From positions 1 to 39,805 of the forward strand of contig JADLGD010000117.1 of the NCBI GenBank assembly GCA_020849495.1: DNA of 39,805 nucleotides, given 5' to 3'. A program made the position numbers and the translations under genes. The DNA comes from Fluviicola sp. GTDB lineage: Bacteria; Bacteroidota; Bacteroidia; Flavobacteriales_D; Crocinitomicaceae. The notes under the pieces are model-generated. The model worked only from the letters and a program-made list of their open reading frames with translations. It ran no database searches and had not been told where the DNA came from. Shown here in pieces: positions 1-8,628 of the stretch (position 1 is its first letter; each line of letters starts with the position of its first letter).

Positions 1-13
1 AAATGATCTTTTC

Positions 14-1237
14 TTAAGCCACTTTCAAACGAGCCACTTTGCTTTTTGAAAACTGTGCTTTCGCATATTCGATTTCAACTCTGTATTCCTTTTCCTTTTT
101 AGAAGGCAATTCATACATGGCATCTGTTAAGATTGCTTCACAGATCGAACGCAATCCACGAGCACCTAACTTAAATTCCAACGCTTTTTCTACGATGAAA
201 TCCAACACTTCCGCATCAAAAGTCAAGCGAATACCATCGATTTCAAATAAACGTGTGTATTGTTTGATCAATGCATTTTTTGGTTCAGTTAGAATGCGTT
301 TCAAACTTTTCGCTTCCAATGGTTCCAAATAAGTCAATACTGGGAAACGACCAATCAACTCAGGAATCAAACCAAATGTTTTAATATCCGTTGGGTTGAT
401 GTATTTCAAGAAGTTATCGCCATCAATTTTTTCCACATCTTGATTTCCGAAACCAATGGTTTGTGTATTCACACGACGTGCAATGATTTTTTCAATGCCA
501 TCAAATGCACCACCACACACAAACAAAATGTTTTTGGTATCAATGGAAATCATTTTTTGTTCTGGATGTTTACGTCCACCTTGAGGCGGAACATTCACCG
601 TTGAACCTTCTAATAATTTCAATAAAGCTTGTTGAACTCCTTCACCAGAAACATCACGTGTGATGGATGGATTATCACTTTTACGAGCAATTTTATCAAT
701 CTCATCGATGAAAACGATTCCATTTTGAGCTGCTTGCACATTGTAATCAGCCGCTTGAAGTAAACGCGAAAGAATACTTTCTACATCTTCACCAACATAC
801 CCCGCTTCTGTCAAAACTGTTGCATCAGCAATACAGAAGGGCACATTCAACATCTTAGCAATCGTTTTTGCCAATAACGTTTTTCCTGTTCCCGTACGAC
901 CAACCAAGATGACGTTTGATTTTTCAATCTCAACATCTTCAATTTTTGCATGGTGTAAGCGTTTGTAATGGTTATAAACAGCAACCGCAAGTGTTTTCTT
1001 TGCATCTTCCTGACCAATTACATACTCATCCAATTTTTCTTTGATGTCAAACGGTTTCAACACATTCACAGGAGCTGCATCCTTAGAAGATGCATTGGAA
1101 GTTATTTCTTCATCAACAATTGTGCGTGCTTGTACAATACAGTGATCACAAATGTGACCTGATAATCCAGCAATTAATAAACCAACCTGGCTGCGTGGTC
1201 TTCCACAGAAAGAGCAAGTTGTTTCTTTTTTCGACAT
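14..1237 (-). CDS. clpX: ATP-dependent Clp protease ATP-binding subunit ClpX
   Basis: ClpX is the AAA+ unfoldase that recognises substrates and threads them into ClpP. The 407-residue protein has the usual full length. Visible parts are an N-terminal C4 zinc-binding domain (Cys8, Cys11, Cys30, Cys33), a Walker A loop GRTGTGKT at 113-120, a Walker B segment IVFIDEID, and the IGF loop (in TQTIGFGNQ) that docks onto ClpP. The Walker A second residue is Arg where Pro is common in ClpX; the catalytic Lys and Thr are intact. It lies 75 bases downstream of clpP on the same strand, with a hairpin and T-run between them, so its level may be set partly by read-through from clpP. Identity is certain from motifs and context. 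Confidence 0.97.
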   Translation of the reverse strand: MSKKETTCSFCGRPRSQVGLLIAGLSGHICDHCIVQARTIVDEEITSNASSKDAAPVNVLKPFDIKEKLDEYVIGQEDAKKTLAVAVYNHYKRLHHAKIEDVEIEKSNVILVGRTGTGKTLLAKTIAKMLNVPFCIADATVLTEAGYVGEDVESILSRLLQAADYNVQAAQNGIVFIDEIDKIARKSDNPSITRDVSGEGVQQALLKLLEGSTVNVPPQGGRKHPEQKMISIDTKNILFVCGGAFDGIEKIIARRVNTQTIGFGNQDVEKIDGDNFLKYINPTDIKTFGLIPELIGRFPVLTYLEPLEAKSLKRILTEPKNALIKQYTRLFEIDGIRLTFDAEVLDFIVEKALEFKLGARGLRSICEAILTDAMYELPSKKEKEYRVEIEYAKAQFSKSKVARLKVA

Positions 1238-1258
1238 TCGTCAGTAGTTTTTTTCGAC

Positions 1259-1290
1259 AAAAAAGTCATTCACCATCAGGCAAATGACTT
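1259..1290 (-). terminator. Hairpin with T-run between clpP and clpX
   Basis: On the minus strand AAGTCATT (1290-1283) can pair with AATGACTT (1270-1263) across a 12-base loop, followed directly by six T residues. It has the form of an intrinsic terminator and sits between the clpP stop and the clpX start. Because the two genes are normally co-expressed, it may be a partial terminator or attenuator. Confidence 0.65.
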
Positions 1291-1312
1291 AGACAATTAA
1301 TACAAAAGTAGC

Positions 1313-1987
1313 TTATTTCGGGTTGCGAACCAAAACTTCGTCCACCATTCCGTAAGCTTTCGCTTCTTCAGATGTCATCCAGTAATCGCGATCTGAATCT
1401 GCCCACACTTTATCATACGTTTGTTTAGAGTGAGTCGCAATGATATCGTACAATTCTTTTTTCAATTTTTGAATCTCACGAGCTGTAATTTCGATGTCAG
1501 AAGCCTGTCCTTGTGCACCACCTAAAGGTTGGTGAATCATCACGCGAGAGTGTTTCAAAGCAGAACGTTTTCCATATGCTCCAGCACACAACAACACAGC
1601 TCCCATTGAAGCAGCCATACCTGTACAAATAGTTGCTACGTCTGGTTTAATGTATTGCATCGTATCGTAAATTCCCAAACCTGCATAAACAGATCCTCCT
1701 GGAGAATTCAAGTAAATTTGAATGTCTTTTTTCGCATCAACCGACTCTAAAAACAACAACTGTGCGTTGATGATATTCGCCACTTGATCATTGATTCCTG
1801 TTCCTAAAAAGATAATGCGATCCATCATCAAACGAGAGAACACGTCCATTTGCGTCATATTCAAATTGCGCTCTTCAATAATGTAAGGTGTCAATGAAGA
1901 TTCGATGTAGCTTTCCAAATGCATACTGGAAATACCCATATGCTTGGTTGCGTATTTGTTAAATTCGTTCTTATCAAACATGTTCAT
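1313..1987 (-). CDS. clpP: ATP-dependent Clp protease proteolytic subunit ClpP
   Basis: ClpP is the self-compartmentalised serine protease that degrades substrates delivered by ClpX. The catalytic triad is visible as Ser127 (in MAASMGA), His152 (in MIHQPLGG) and Asp201 (in DRDYWMTS); the spacings of 25 and 49 residues match the E. coli enzyme. The GSV segment at 98-100 belongs to the oxyanion region. At 224 residues it is slightly longer than E. coli ClpP because of an N-terminal extension of the kind seen in Bacteroidota. Met3 is an alternative start (1981). It precedes clpX in the same orientation, the standard arrangement. Confidence 0.97.
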   Translation of the reverse strand: MNMFDKNEFNKYATKHMGISSMHLESYIESSLTPYIIEERNLNMTQMDVFSRLMMDRIIFLGTGINDQVANIINAQLLFLESVDAKKDIQIYLNSPGGSVYAGLGIYDTMQYIKPDVATICTGMAASMGAVLLCAGAYGKRSALKHSRVMIHQPLGGAQGQASDIEITAREIQKLKKELYDIIATHSKQTYDKVWADSDRDYWMTSEEAKAYGMVDEVLVRNPK

Positions 1988-2093
1988 AATATTTCAAAAT
2001 CAAGTACTAAAAGTAATAGGAATTCGATGAACTCGGTGCTTTTTTGGCAGAAATTAACGAGAAAAGTTGCAACAATTGAAAGTTAAAAACTCT

Positions 2094-2885
2094 TTAAAAT
2101 TCAAAGTTGATTTCGTAGCTCGTATGTTTCCGTAAATTAATGACACGTTCATCGTCGAAAATCAAATATTGCCCTTTGATTCCAGCTAATTTACCTTCCA
2201 CGATTGGCGTTTTGTCAAAACCAACACTTTTCACCTTCTTTGGATAAGATAAAACCGGGTATTCAAACGTGAAAATCGCATCATCACCAGAAATAAAATC
2301 CCTCAAATCAAATGGCAAAACATCTTCAACCATTCCTTTTTCTTCCACCAAATCGATGTCTAAATTCAATTCGTTTTTCAACATGCGCTGCCAATTGGTT
2401 TTATCTGTCAAAACCGATTTCAAAGCAACTTCAATCATTCCAGCTGTATATCGATTGGGTGTTTCTGCCAATACAATTGTTTGATAAGCTCCTTGATCCA
2501 TCCAGCGAGTAAATTGCTGATCTGCTCGAGTGACACCAACTTTTACACTGTCTGATGCAGCCAAATAAACGACATGTGGTTGATTATGATGCTTTGCTTC
2601 CCATTCCACATCTCTTCCTTCACCTAAATGTGCTCTACACAATTCAGGATTAATGATACAAGGTGCTGCTTGTGGCGCTGCCAAGAAACAAGGGTAACAA
2701 AAACCTTGTCCAAATGAATTTTTAGTGGTTTTACCACAATTTGAACAAACGATTTTACCTGTCCATTCCATTCGAATGTGTTGACCTAACAACTCATTCA
2801 TGGCTATGGCCTGATCTAAATGTAAGGTATATTGAATGGGTGACTCGTGCGCCACTTTCATTTTTTCTAATAATCCTAAATTCAT
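2094..2885 (-). CDS. DUF2797 family zinc-binding protein
   Basis: This 263-residue protein matches the DUF2797 family, whose function is not established. The N-terminal third carries cysteine pairs typical of a zinc site: Cys47-x2-Cys50, Cys63-x2-Cys66, then Cys76 and Cys83. The stretch at about 104-155 (VVYLA, KVGVTR, a run of Arg/Trp and a downstream Glu) resembles the layout of a GIY-YIG nuclease fold; that comparison is my inference. The start codon overlaps the stop of the upstream ABC-F gene by 4 bases (ATGA), so the two are probably translationally coupled. No signal peptide is visible, so it should be cytoplasmic. Family call is good; function unknown. Confidence 0.8.
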   Translation of the reverse strand: MNLGLLEKMKVAHESPIQYTLHLDQAIAMNELLGQHIRMEWTGKIVCSNCGKTTKNSFGQGFCYPCFLAAPQAAPCIINPELCRAHLGEGRDVEWEAKHHNQPHVVYLAASDSVKVGVTRADQQFTRWMDQGAYQTIVLAETPNRYTAGMIEVALKSVLTDKTNWQRMLKNELNLDIDLVEEKGMVEDVLPFDLRDFISGDDAIFTFEYPVLSYPKKVKSVGFDKTPIVEGKLAGIKGQYLIFDDERVINLRKHTSYEINFEF

Positions 2886-4828
2886 GCTGTAGGTAAATTT
2901 TCTAATGCTTCATTGGCTTCCATCCATAAATCGGAGTAATAATCCAATTTCGACTTGGTTTCTTCAAATGACTTTAAAACAGGAGTTGTCTTGGAACTAT
3001 CCGAAAAATCCATCGTTGATAAAAGCAATTCTAATTCTGCTAATTCTTTTTCTAATTCTGAAATGCGCTCTTCATGCTTTTTAACCGTATTCTGCAATTG
3101 ATTCCGTTGGCGTTTCAATTCCTTACGTTCATCATTTGTCAAGCCTTTCTCTTCAATTACTTGCTCTTGTAGAACAACCGTTTCTTTTGGTTTAGATACC
3201 GTTTGCACTGAAGGCGATTCGCCATTTAATTTTCGTTGCAAGTATTCATGAACTCCAAAATGATGAATCTTCAAGGTTTGATCTTCGATGTCCCAAATAC
3301 GATTCGTTAAGTTTTCTAGAAACTCACGATCATGCGATACGATCAAAAACGTACCTTCATATTGCTGCAAGGCTTTTTTCAAGACTTGTTTACTCTGAAT
3401 ATCTAAATGGTTGGTTGGCTCATCGAGAATCAACACATTGGAAGGACTCAACAACAACTGACACAAAGCCAAACGTGTGCGTTCACCTCCAGATAAAACA
3501 GCCACTTTTTTATCAATGTCTTCACCTGAAAACAAAAAGGCTCCAAGAATGGAACGCAAATCTTTGCGAACTTCACCGGTGGCAACTAAATCCACCGTTT
3601 CGTAAACCGTCAGATTTTTATCCAACCGTTCAGCTTGATCTTGCGCGAAATAGGTGATTTTAACATTGTGTCCGTATTCTACTTTACCTCCATGCTCAAT
3701 TTCTTTGGTCAAACATTTGAATAAAGTTGATTTCCCCACACCATTCGGACCCAATAAAGCAATCTTTTCTCCTCGACCAACCGTAATCGAAATGTCTTTA
3801 AACAATACGCGTTGATCATAAGCCTTGCCCAATTCATCCATTTCCAATACCCACTTTCCTGGCTGAACATTTAATGGGAAAAAGATTTTCATTTTAGCGA
3901 TCGCATCACTTTCCAATTCGATGCGTTCAGTGCGTTCCAATTTCTTGATCAAGGATTGGGCAAAAGCAGCTTTATTTTTCTTTGCCCGAAATTTATCAAT
4001 GAGTTCTTGGGTTTGTTTAATGTCTTTATCTTGTTGCTTTTTAGCATCAGCTAAGCGTTCTAAATCTTCCGATCGTTGTTCTTTGTACTTGGTATAAGAA
4101 TAAGGGAAATCTAAAATCTTACCTAGAGAAATTTCCCAAGTACGATTCGTTACATTATCTAAAAACAAGCGGTCATGGGAAATGACAATAACAGCTCCTT
4201 CAAATTTCGTCAAATAATTTTCTAACCATTGAATCGAAACGATATCTAAGTGATTGGTTGGCTCATCTAGTAACAATAGGTTTGGTTTATTTACCAAAAT
4301 CTTTGCTAACTCAGCGCGCATTTTCCATCCTCCAGAAAACGAACTCAATTGTTTATCGAAATCTGTTTTTAAAAAACCAAGTCCTTGAAGGGTGGAAGCA
4401 ATTTTCTCTTCCCATTGAAAACCATCTAAAATATTGAATTGATCATTGCATGCATTTAATTCATCCAACAATGCTAAATAACTATCCGATTCGTAATCTG
4501 TTCGGCTAACAATATCAGTATTGATTTGATCGATACGATTTCTGAGATAATTGAGTGTTTCGTTGGAATAGAACAAGTAATCAAATACCGTAGCGGTATA
4601 ATCAACATGGATATCTTGCGTCAAAAAACCTACTTCTATACCTTTTTGGCGATGAATTGCACCTGAAGTAGGTTTTTCCCATTGCGCAATCAATTTCAAT
4701 AAAGTTGATTTTCCTGCACCATTTTTACCTACTAATCCAATACGATCTCCTGTATTGACTTGAGCAGAGCAATCTTCAAATAAAAATCCTTGGGGGAAAT
4801 GAATTCCCAGTTTTTCTAAAACAAGCAT
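2882..4828 (-). CDS. ABC-F family ATP-binding protein
   Basis: A soluble tandem ABC ATPase of 648 residues with no membrane segments, as in the ABC-F class that acts on ribosomes (EttA, Uup, YheS types). The first domain has Walker A GKNGAGKST and signature FSGGW. The second has GPNGVGKST and signature LSGGE. Both have LLDEPTNHLD/LILDEPTNHLD Walker B motifs. Between the domains is a charged linker like ABC_tran_Xtn, and the C-terminal ~100 residues form a Lys/Glu-rich coiled coil as in Uup. I place the start at 4828 rather than an in-frame ATG 12 codons upstream, because MLVLEKLGI is where the family begins and a -7 promoter element lies between the two candidates. Exact subfamily is not resolved. 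Confidence 0.9.
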   Translation of the reverse strand: MLVLEKLGIHFPQGFLFEDCSAQVNTGDRIGLVGKNGAGKSTLLKLIAQWEKPTSGAIHRQKGIEVGFLTQDIHVDYTATVFDYLFYSNETLNYLRNRIDQINTDIVSRTDYESDSYLALLDELNACNDQFNILDGFQWEEKIASTLQGLGFLKTDFDKQLSSFSGGWKMRAELAKILVNKPNLLLLDEPTNHLDIVSIQWLENYLTKFEGAVIVISHDRLFLDNVTNRTWEISLGKILDFPYSYTKYKEQRSEDLERLADAKKQQDKDIKQTQELIDKFRAKKNKAAFAQSLIKKLERTERIELESDAIAKMKIFFPLNVQPGKWVLEMDELGKAYDQRVLFKDISITVGRGEKIALLGPNGVGKSTLFKCLTKEIEHGGKVEYGHNVKITYFAQDQAERLDKNLTVYETVDLVATGEVRKDLRSILGAFLFSGEDIDKKVAVLSGGERTRLALCQLLLSPSNVLILDEPTNHLDIQSKQVLKKALQQYEGTFLIVSHDREFLENLTNRIWDIEDQTLKIHHFGVHEYLQRKLNGESPSVQTVSKPKETVVLQEQVIEEKGLTNDERKELKRQRNQLQNTVKKHEERISELEKELAELELLLSTMDFSDSSKTTPVLKSFEETKSKLDYYSDLWMEANEALENLPTA

Positions 4829-4831
4829 GTG

Positions 4832-4839
4832 CAAAGTTA
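4832..4839 (-). promoter_or_regulatory. Promoter -7 element for the ABC-F/DUF2797 operon
   Basis: The minus strand reads TAACTTTG, a full match to the Bacteroidota -7 consensus TAnnTTTG. It ends only 3 bases before the chosen ATG at 4828, so the transcript would have almost no leader or begin inside the start region. A TTG lies about 24 bases upstream, inside the gldN terminator hairpin. Confidence 0.55.
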
Positions 4840-4851
4840 GGGAAAGAAACG

Positions 4852-4886
4852 AAAAAGCCCTCACAACAGAAGTTATGAGGGCTTTT
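4852..4886 (-). terminator. Intrinsic terminator of the gld operon after gldN
   Basis: An 11-bp perfect stem pairs AAAAGCCCTCA (4853-4863) with TGAGGGCTTTT (4876-4886). A short inner helix (AAC/GTT) lies in the 12-base loop. On the minus strand the stem is followed by a T-run. It lies 18 bases after the gldN stop and closes the porP-gldKLMN transcription unit. Confidence 0.88.
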
Positions 4887-4903
4887 AAATTGAATATTTC
4901 TAA

Positions 4904-5917
4904 TTAGAAATGCCAAACGTCGTGTTCAAACAATCGAATCTCTTCAGTAATCTTTTCAGATTCCATCAAAGCATCAACACCAGTGCGGTAACTATCAATT
5001 GTACGGTCGAATACATTGCTTTCTTTGTAAATTGTACTATTGAACTGACGTTTCCAGAACAAGTCATCAAAACTCATCCATTGTGCATCATTTTGTTCAT
5101 TGTACACAAAGTAGTTATTCAAGATATAACGACAATGTGGGAAATACAACCAGTACTTTTCCTCCATACCAGTAATTGTTTTTTGTGATGTTGTAGGGTT
5201 AATTTCAACTCTATAAACCACAGGAGCAATTCCTAAAATACGAACATCCAATACAGAACGTTCTTTATCAAAGAACCAGTCTTCTTTCAAACGGTATTGA
5301 ACGATGTCTTTCGAATCAATCCACAATGTATCAGCTGGTGGATATTTGAAAGTAATTGTACCATCAGGTAATGTAATTTCAATTGGATCTCCATTTTCAT
5401 CAGTCAATGGAACATCTGATTGAGCACCAATTTTACCAAGATAATAAAACACTTTGTCTCTAAATAAAGAGTCTGTGTAATAATTTTTTCCTGGTTCAGG
5501 CGCAATTACGTACTTGAATTGATCTCCATCACGCATATCCTCTTGAAAAGGGTTGTATGGAGAAAACACTTTCAAATCACCATTAATGATGTGATGACGC
5601 AAGATTGTCCACAAACTCCAACGACTTGAGTTACGAACATACTGACCAGAAGGTGTATGATAATCGAACGGCAAGTAGATAGGGTGATTGATTTTCTCAC
5701 GCATATCAATTGTACGCCAAACACGTTTACTCCAAGTTACATCTGCTTCACGGACGAACTCATACGGGATCATTCTCTTTGTAGGAACGTGCTCAGTGAT
5801 ATACACACCATCCACGATTCCATCCGCAGGAACATTTACAGGTCCACCATTGATTTCCTGAGCATTCGAAGCGAATGCACCAAGTAACAACGAACTAAGA
5901 ATAATTAAACGTTTCAT
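4904..5917 (-). CDS. gldN: Gliding motility / type IX secretion protein GldN
   Basis: GldN (PorN in Porphyromonas) is a periplasmic protein that joins GldK in the ring under the outer membrane in the type IX secretion system. The 337-residue protein begins with a signal peptide (MKRLIILSSLLLGAFASNAQ) and continues as a soluble domain rich in Trp, Tyr and Phe, as in the family. I use the ATG at 5917; a GTG three codons upstream is also open, but the signal peptide starts cleanly at the ATG. It is the last gene of the porP-gldKLMN run, 23 bases after gldM, and is followed by a strong terminator. Confidence 0.95.
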   Translation of the reverse strand: MKRLIILSSLLLGAFASNAQEINGGPVNVPADGIVDGVYITEHVPTKRMIPYEFVREADVTWSKRVWRTIDMREKINHPIYLPFDYHTPSGQYVRNSSRWSLWTILRHHIINGDLKVFSPYNPFQEDMRDGDQFKYVIAPEPGKNYYTDSLFRDKVFYYLGKIGAQSDVPLTDENGDPIEITLPDGTITFKYPPADTLWIDSKDIVQYRLKEDWFFDKERSVLDVRILGIAPVVYRVEINPTTSQKTITGMEEKYWLYFPHCRYILNNYFVYNEQNDAQWMSFDDLFWKRQFNSTIYKESNVFDRTIDSYRTGVDALMESEKITEEIRLFEHDVWHF

Positions 5918-5940
5918 GATTGACACTTTTTGTTATTGTA

Positions 5941-7674
5941 TTAAATCGTAAAGTTTCCAGATTTTTTTCTCAAAATTCCATCTGGTCCTTTCACTTGAGT
6001 CATGAAGCTAATCATAGCTCCTGGCTTAGCTTGTTTCAATTGACCAATTGCTTCAGCAGTTAAGTTGTTCCCAGAACCTTTAGAAGGGCGAGATAAACCA
6101 GCTACTTGCATTTCCCAAGAAACTACTGTAAAGTTTGCTGTCAAAGGAATCTCATCACCGTATTTAGCGAAGATTCTTGTTTCAGCTTTAGAAGCTTTAC
6201 CACCGTCTGCTACAGCACCAAAATAAATATTTGGAGGAGGTAAGTTCTTAACTTTAAAAGTAAATGTTCCTAAAGAAACAGTCTTTTTAGTTTGCTTGTT
6301 GAAACCTGAAATTGAAATTGATGCTGTTTTACTAGCTCCACTAACCATTCCAATGTAGTTTTCACCTTTTTTAGACAAAGTAACACCTTGACCGTTAACT
6401 TTTGCTTCAGGATAACCAGAAGCAACAGCTGAAATCACGTTAGGATAACCTTTGTACAATACATTTAATTCAGGTAAAGATACATTTCCTTGAGGTTTCA
6501 TAATTTGAATCGTTTTTTCCCAAGGTAATGTTTTAGGAATACCCGACTTATTCAAAATTGTGATTGTACCTGTCAAGTTAATTTCAGCTCCTGCTCCTTT
6601 TACAGTAACAAATCCTTTACCTTCTTTGGTTTCGCGTAATGCTCCACCATTTACAGTAACGATTGGTTGTTTGTCAGAATCAAATGCTGCCATCAATACT
6701 TGAACTTCAACTTCTTCGTTTTGGTTTGCTACCTCTGGTCCGTAAGCCAAAGCCATAATCTTGTTGAAAGAGTATTCACCTCCACCAACACGACCTCTTA
6801 CAAGAGCAACAGCATCAGCACGAGCAGTCAAAATCTCTTTTTGCAAAGATGACAATGATGCTAAAGCAGCTACTGAAGGAGAGTGGTCGAAAGTTTTACC
6901 AATCCAGTGAACTTCACCTTCTTCGTTTTCTTCCATTTTCACACGCTCTTGTTTTGTCAATGATTGATAAATTTTAATCATTGCCTCTTGATCATCTGGA
7001 GCAGCTGTTTTCAACGATTTCTCTAATTGACTTTTCAAGTCTTTGAAATCTTTGTATTTGTTGATTTTAGGATCCTTGAACGAATACTTTTTCTCCGGTG
7101 TTGAGGACGAAGCAGCAATCAATTCAGTTAAATCAGTACGGTATTTATTGTAAGAGTCCCACAATTTTTTACCATTTCCTGAAGGATTTTTCAAATCTTC
7201 AGCAATACCCATTACAAGCATTGGCTCATCGTATTTATCCTTACCTTCTACATGCATTAAATTCATACGAGCCGGTCTTAACGGTTCTTTAGCATTGTAA
7301 GGAGTTACGATAATTGCACCCTCACCCGTTTTAGCGATGTCTTCACCACACGTTGTAAGGATTTCAGATTTCATATCATCGATCATCTTAATTTGTTCAG
7401 CTGTCATTTTGTCGATTTTATCAACAACTTCCAAAAGCTTTTTAGCTTTTTTCTGAACATCTGGTGCAGTTTTATCTTCTGCGACCTCTTTTAAGTCTGA
7501 TCTTTTTTCTTCACCACGACCGTATTCATTCAAATTTGAAATCTGAATATTTTCCTCGATCGCAACGAATGCATCCAAAATTGCTTTGGATACGTTTAGT
7601 GCCAGAAGTGCGGTAAGTACTAAGTACATCATACCGATCATCTTCTGTCTTGGGGTTTCTTTTCCACCTGCCAT
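5941..7674 (-). CDS. gldM: Gliding motility / type IX secretion motor protein GldM
   Basis: GldM (PorM) partners GldL in the inner-membrane proton-driven motor that powers type IX secretion and gliding; its periplasmic domains reach toward GldKN. The protein starts MAGGKETPRQKMIGMMY and has one N-terminal membrane helix (about residues 13-35) followed by a long periplasmic region with beta-rich C-terminal domains. At 577 residues it is longer than the roughly 515 of well-studied homologues; the extra length seems to fall in the helical first periplasmic domain (about 170-270), rich in Lys and Glu. It sits 72 bases after gldL with no -7 promoter element in the gap. Confidence 0.96.
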   Translation of the reverse strand: MAGGKETPRQKMIGMMYLVLTALLALNVSKAILDAFVAIEENIQISNLNEYGRGEEKRSDLKEVAEDKTAPDVQKKAKKLLEVVDKIDKMTAEQIKMIDDMKSEILTTCGEDIAKTGEGAIIVTPYNAKEPLRPARMNLMHVEGKDKYDEPMLVMGIAEDLKNPSGNGKKLWDSYNKYRTDLTELIAASSSTPEKKYSFKDPKINKYKDFKDLKSQLEKSLKTAAPDDQEAMIKIYQSLTKQERVKMEENEEGEVHWIGKTFDHSPSVAALASLSSLQKEILTARADAVALVRGRVGGGEYSFNKIMALAYGPEVANQNEEVEVQVLMAAFDSDKQPIVTVNGGALRETKEGKGFVTVKGAGAEINLTGTITILNKSGIPKTLPWEKTIQIMKPQGNVSLPELNVLYKGYPNVISAVASGYPEAKVNGQGVTLSKKGENYIGMVSGASKTASISISGFNKQTKKTVSLGTFTFKVKNLPPPNIYFGAVADGGKASKAETRIFAKYGDEIPLTANFTVVSWEMQVAGLSRPSKGSGNNLTAEAIGQLKQAKPGAMISFMTQVKGPDGILRKKSGNFTI

Positions 7675-7746
7675 GACTAAAAATTTTTATTGGTTTATAT
7701 TAATCAATAAATGAGTTTATTTTTTAAAGTAACAACTCTAAAAAAA

Positions 7747-8568
7747 TTAATCTCTAGAAATGGTCATTGCTTTCAACATGTTGCCATAAACTGCATTTAA
7801 GTCAGTTAAGTTTTTAGACAACATTGCCATGTTTTCTTTGTATAAACGTGTATCTTCAGCAGAAGCAGACAAATTAGACATCATCTCAGTAACTTGAGCT
7901 TGGAATTTCTCTGTAGCTTCTAAATGAGAAGAAGAACCTTTCAATTGTAATTCGTAAACATTGTTCAATGCTGCTAAGTTTTTAGAAACTTTTTGCATTT
8001 GCTCACCGAATGACTCACCTTCTTGTGTGTTAGAAGTCATACCTGAAATAGATACAGATGCTCTTTCATAAGCTTCAGACAATGCGCTTACTTTATCAGA
8101 AGCAGATTGCAATGAAGAAACATAAGAATCAGTTGCAGCTGCAGCAGAAGTAACGCCTTTCAATTGAGCAGCATTTTCTCCTAAAGCACGCATACCATCT
8201 CCTAAACGCTCTAACAATTGTCCGTCGATTTTAGCTTCTTCTAACATTTTGTCTAAGTGCTCAGTGATTCCTGTTCCACTTCCACCACGACCACCGTGAG
8301 AAGCTGCAGGCAATGCATCGTGATCTAAATCATCACTGTGTCCTAACGCCAATTCTGGGTAAACTAATTCCCAATTTGGATCTTCGTGAATCGGTTCGAA
8401 TGCTGAGAAGATGAAGATCAATGCTTCTGTACCCAAACCAACTATTAGCATTGGCCCTGCAAATGGCCAGTGCATGATTTTAAATAAGGCCCCAACGATA
8501 ACGACTGCCGCACCGAAACCGTAGAGTTTCGCCATAAACTTTTTCCATCCTTTACTTCCTGGTTTCAT
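7747..8568 (-). CDS. gldL: Gliding motility / type IX secretion motor protein GldL
   Basis: GldL (PorL) is the inner-membrane subunit that conducts protons in the GldLM motor. Two membrane helices are visible near the N-terminus (about 14-30 and 37-57), joined by the conserved KIMHWPFAGP loop. Glu48, in GLGTEALIF of the second helix, corresponds by position to the essential Glu of characterised GldL. The rest is a cytoplasmic region predicted to be helical, rich in Ala, Ser and Glu. At 273 residues it is longer than the ~215 of F. johnsoniae GldL, and the extension is in this cytoplasmic tail. It lies 60 bases after gldK in the gld operon. Confidence 0.96.
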   Translation of the reverse strand: MKPGSKGWKKFMAKLYGFGAAVVIVGALFKIMHWPFAGPMLIVGLGTEALIFIFSAFEPIHEDPNWELVYPELALGHSDDLDHDALPAASHGGRGGSGTGITEHLDKMLEEAKIDGQLLERLGDGMRALGENAAQLKGVTSAAAATDSYVSSLQSASDKVSALSEAYERASVSISGMTSNTQEGESFGEQMQKVSKNLAALNNVYELQLKGSSSHLEATEKFQAQVTEMMSNLSASAEDTRLYKENMAMLSKNLTDLNAVYGNMLKAMTISRD

Positions 8569-8628
8569 AGTTTTCTTTGTTTTTAGGTTTAACTAAAGTT
8601 TTTGTTTTGTAATTGTTTGTTGTTATTC

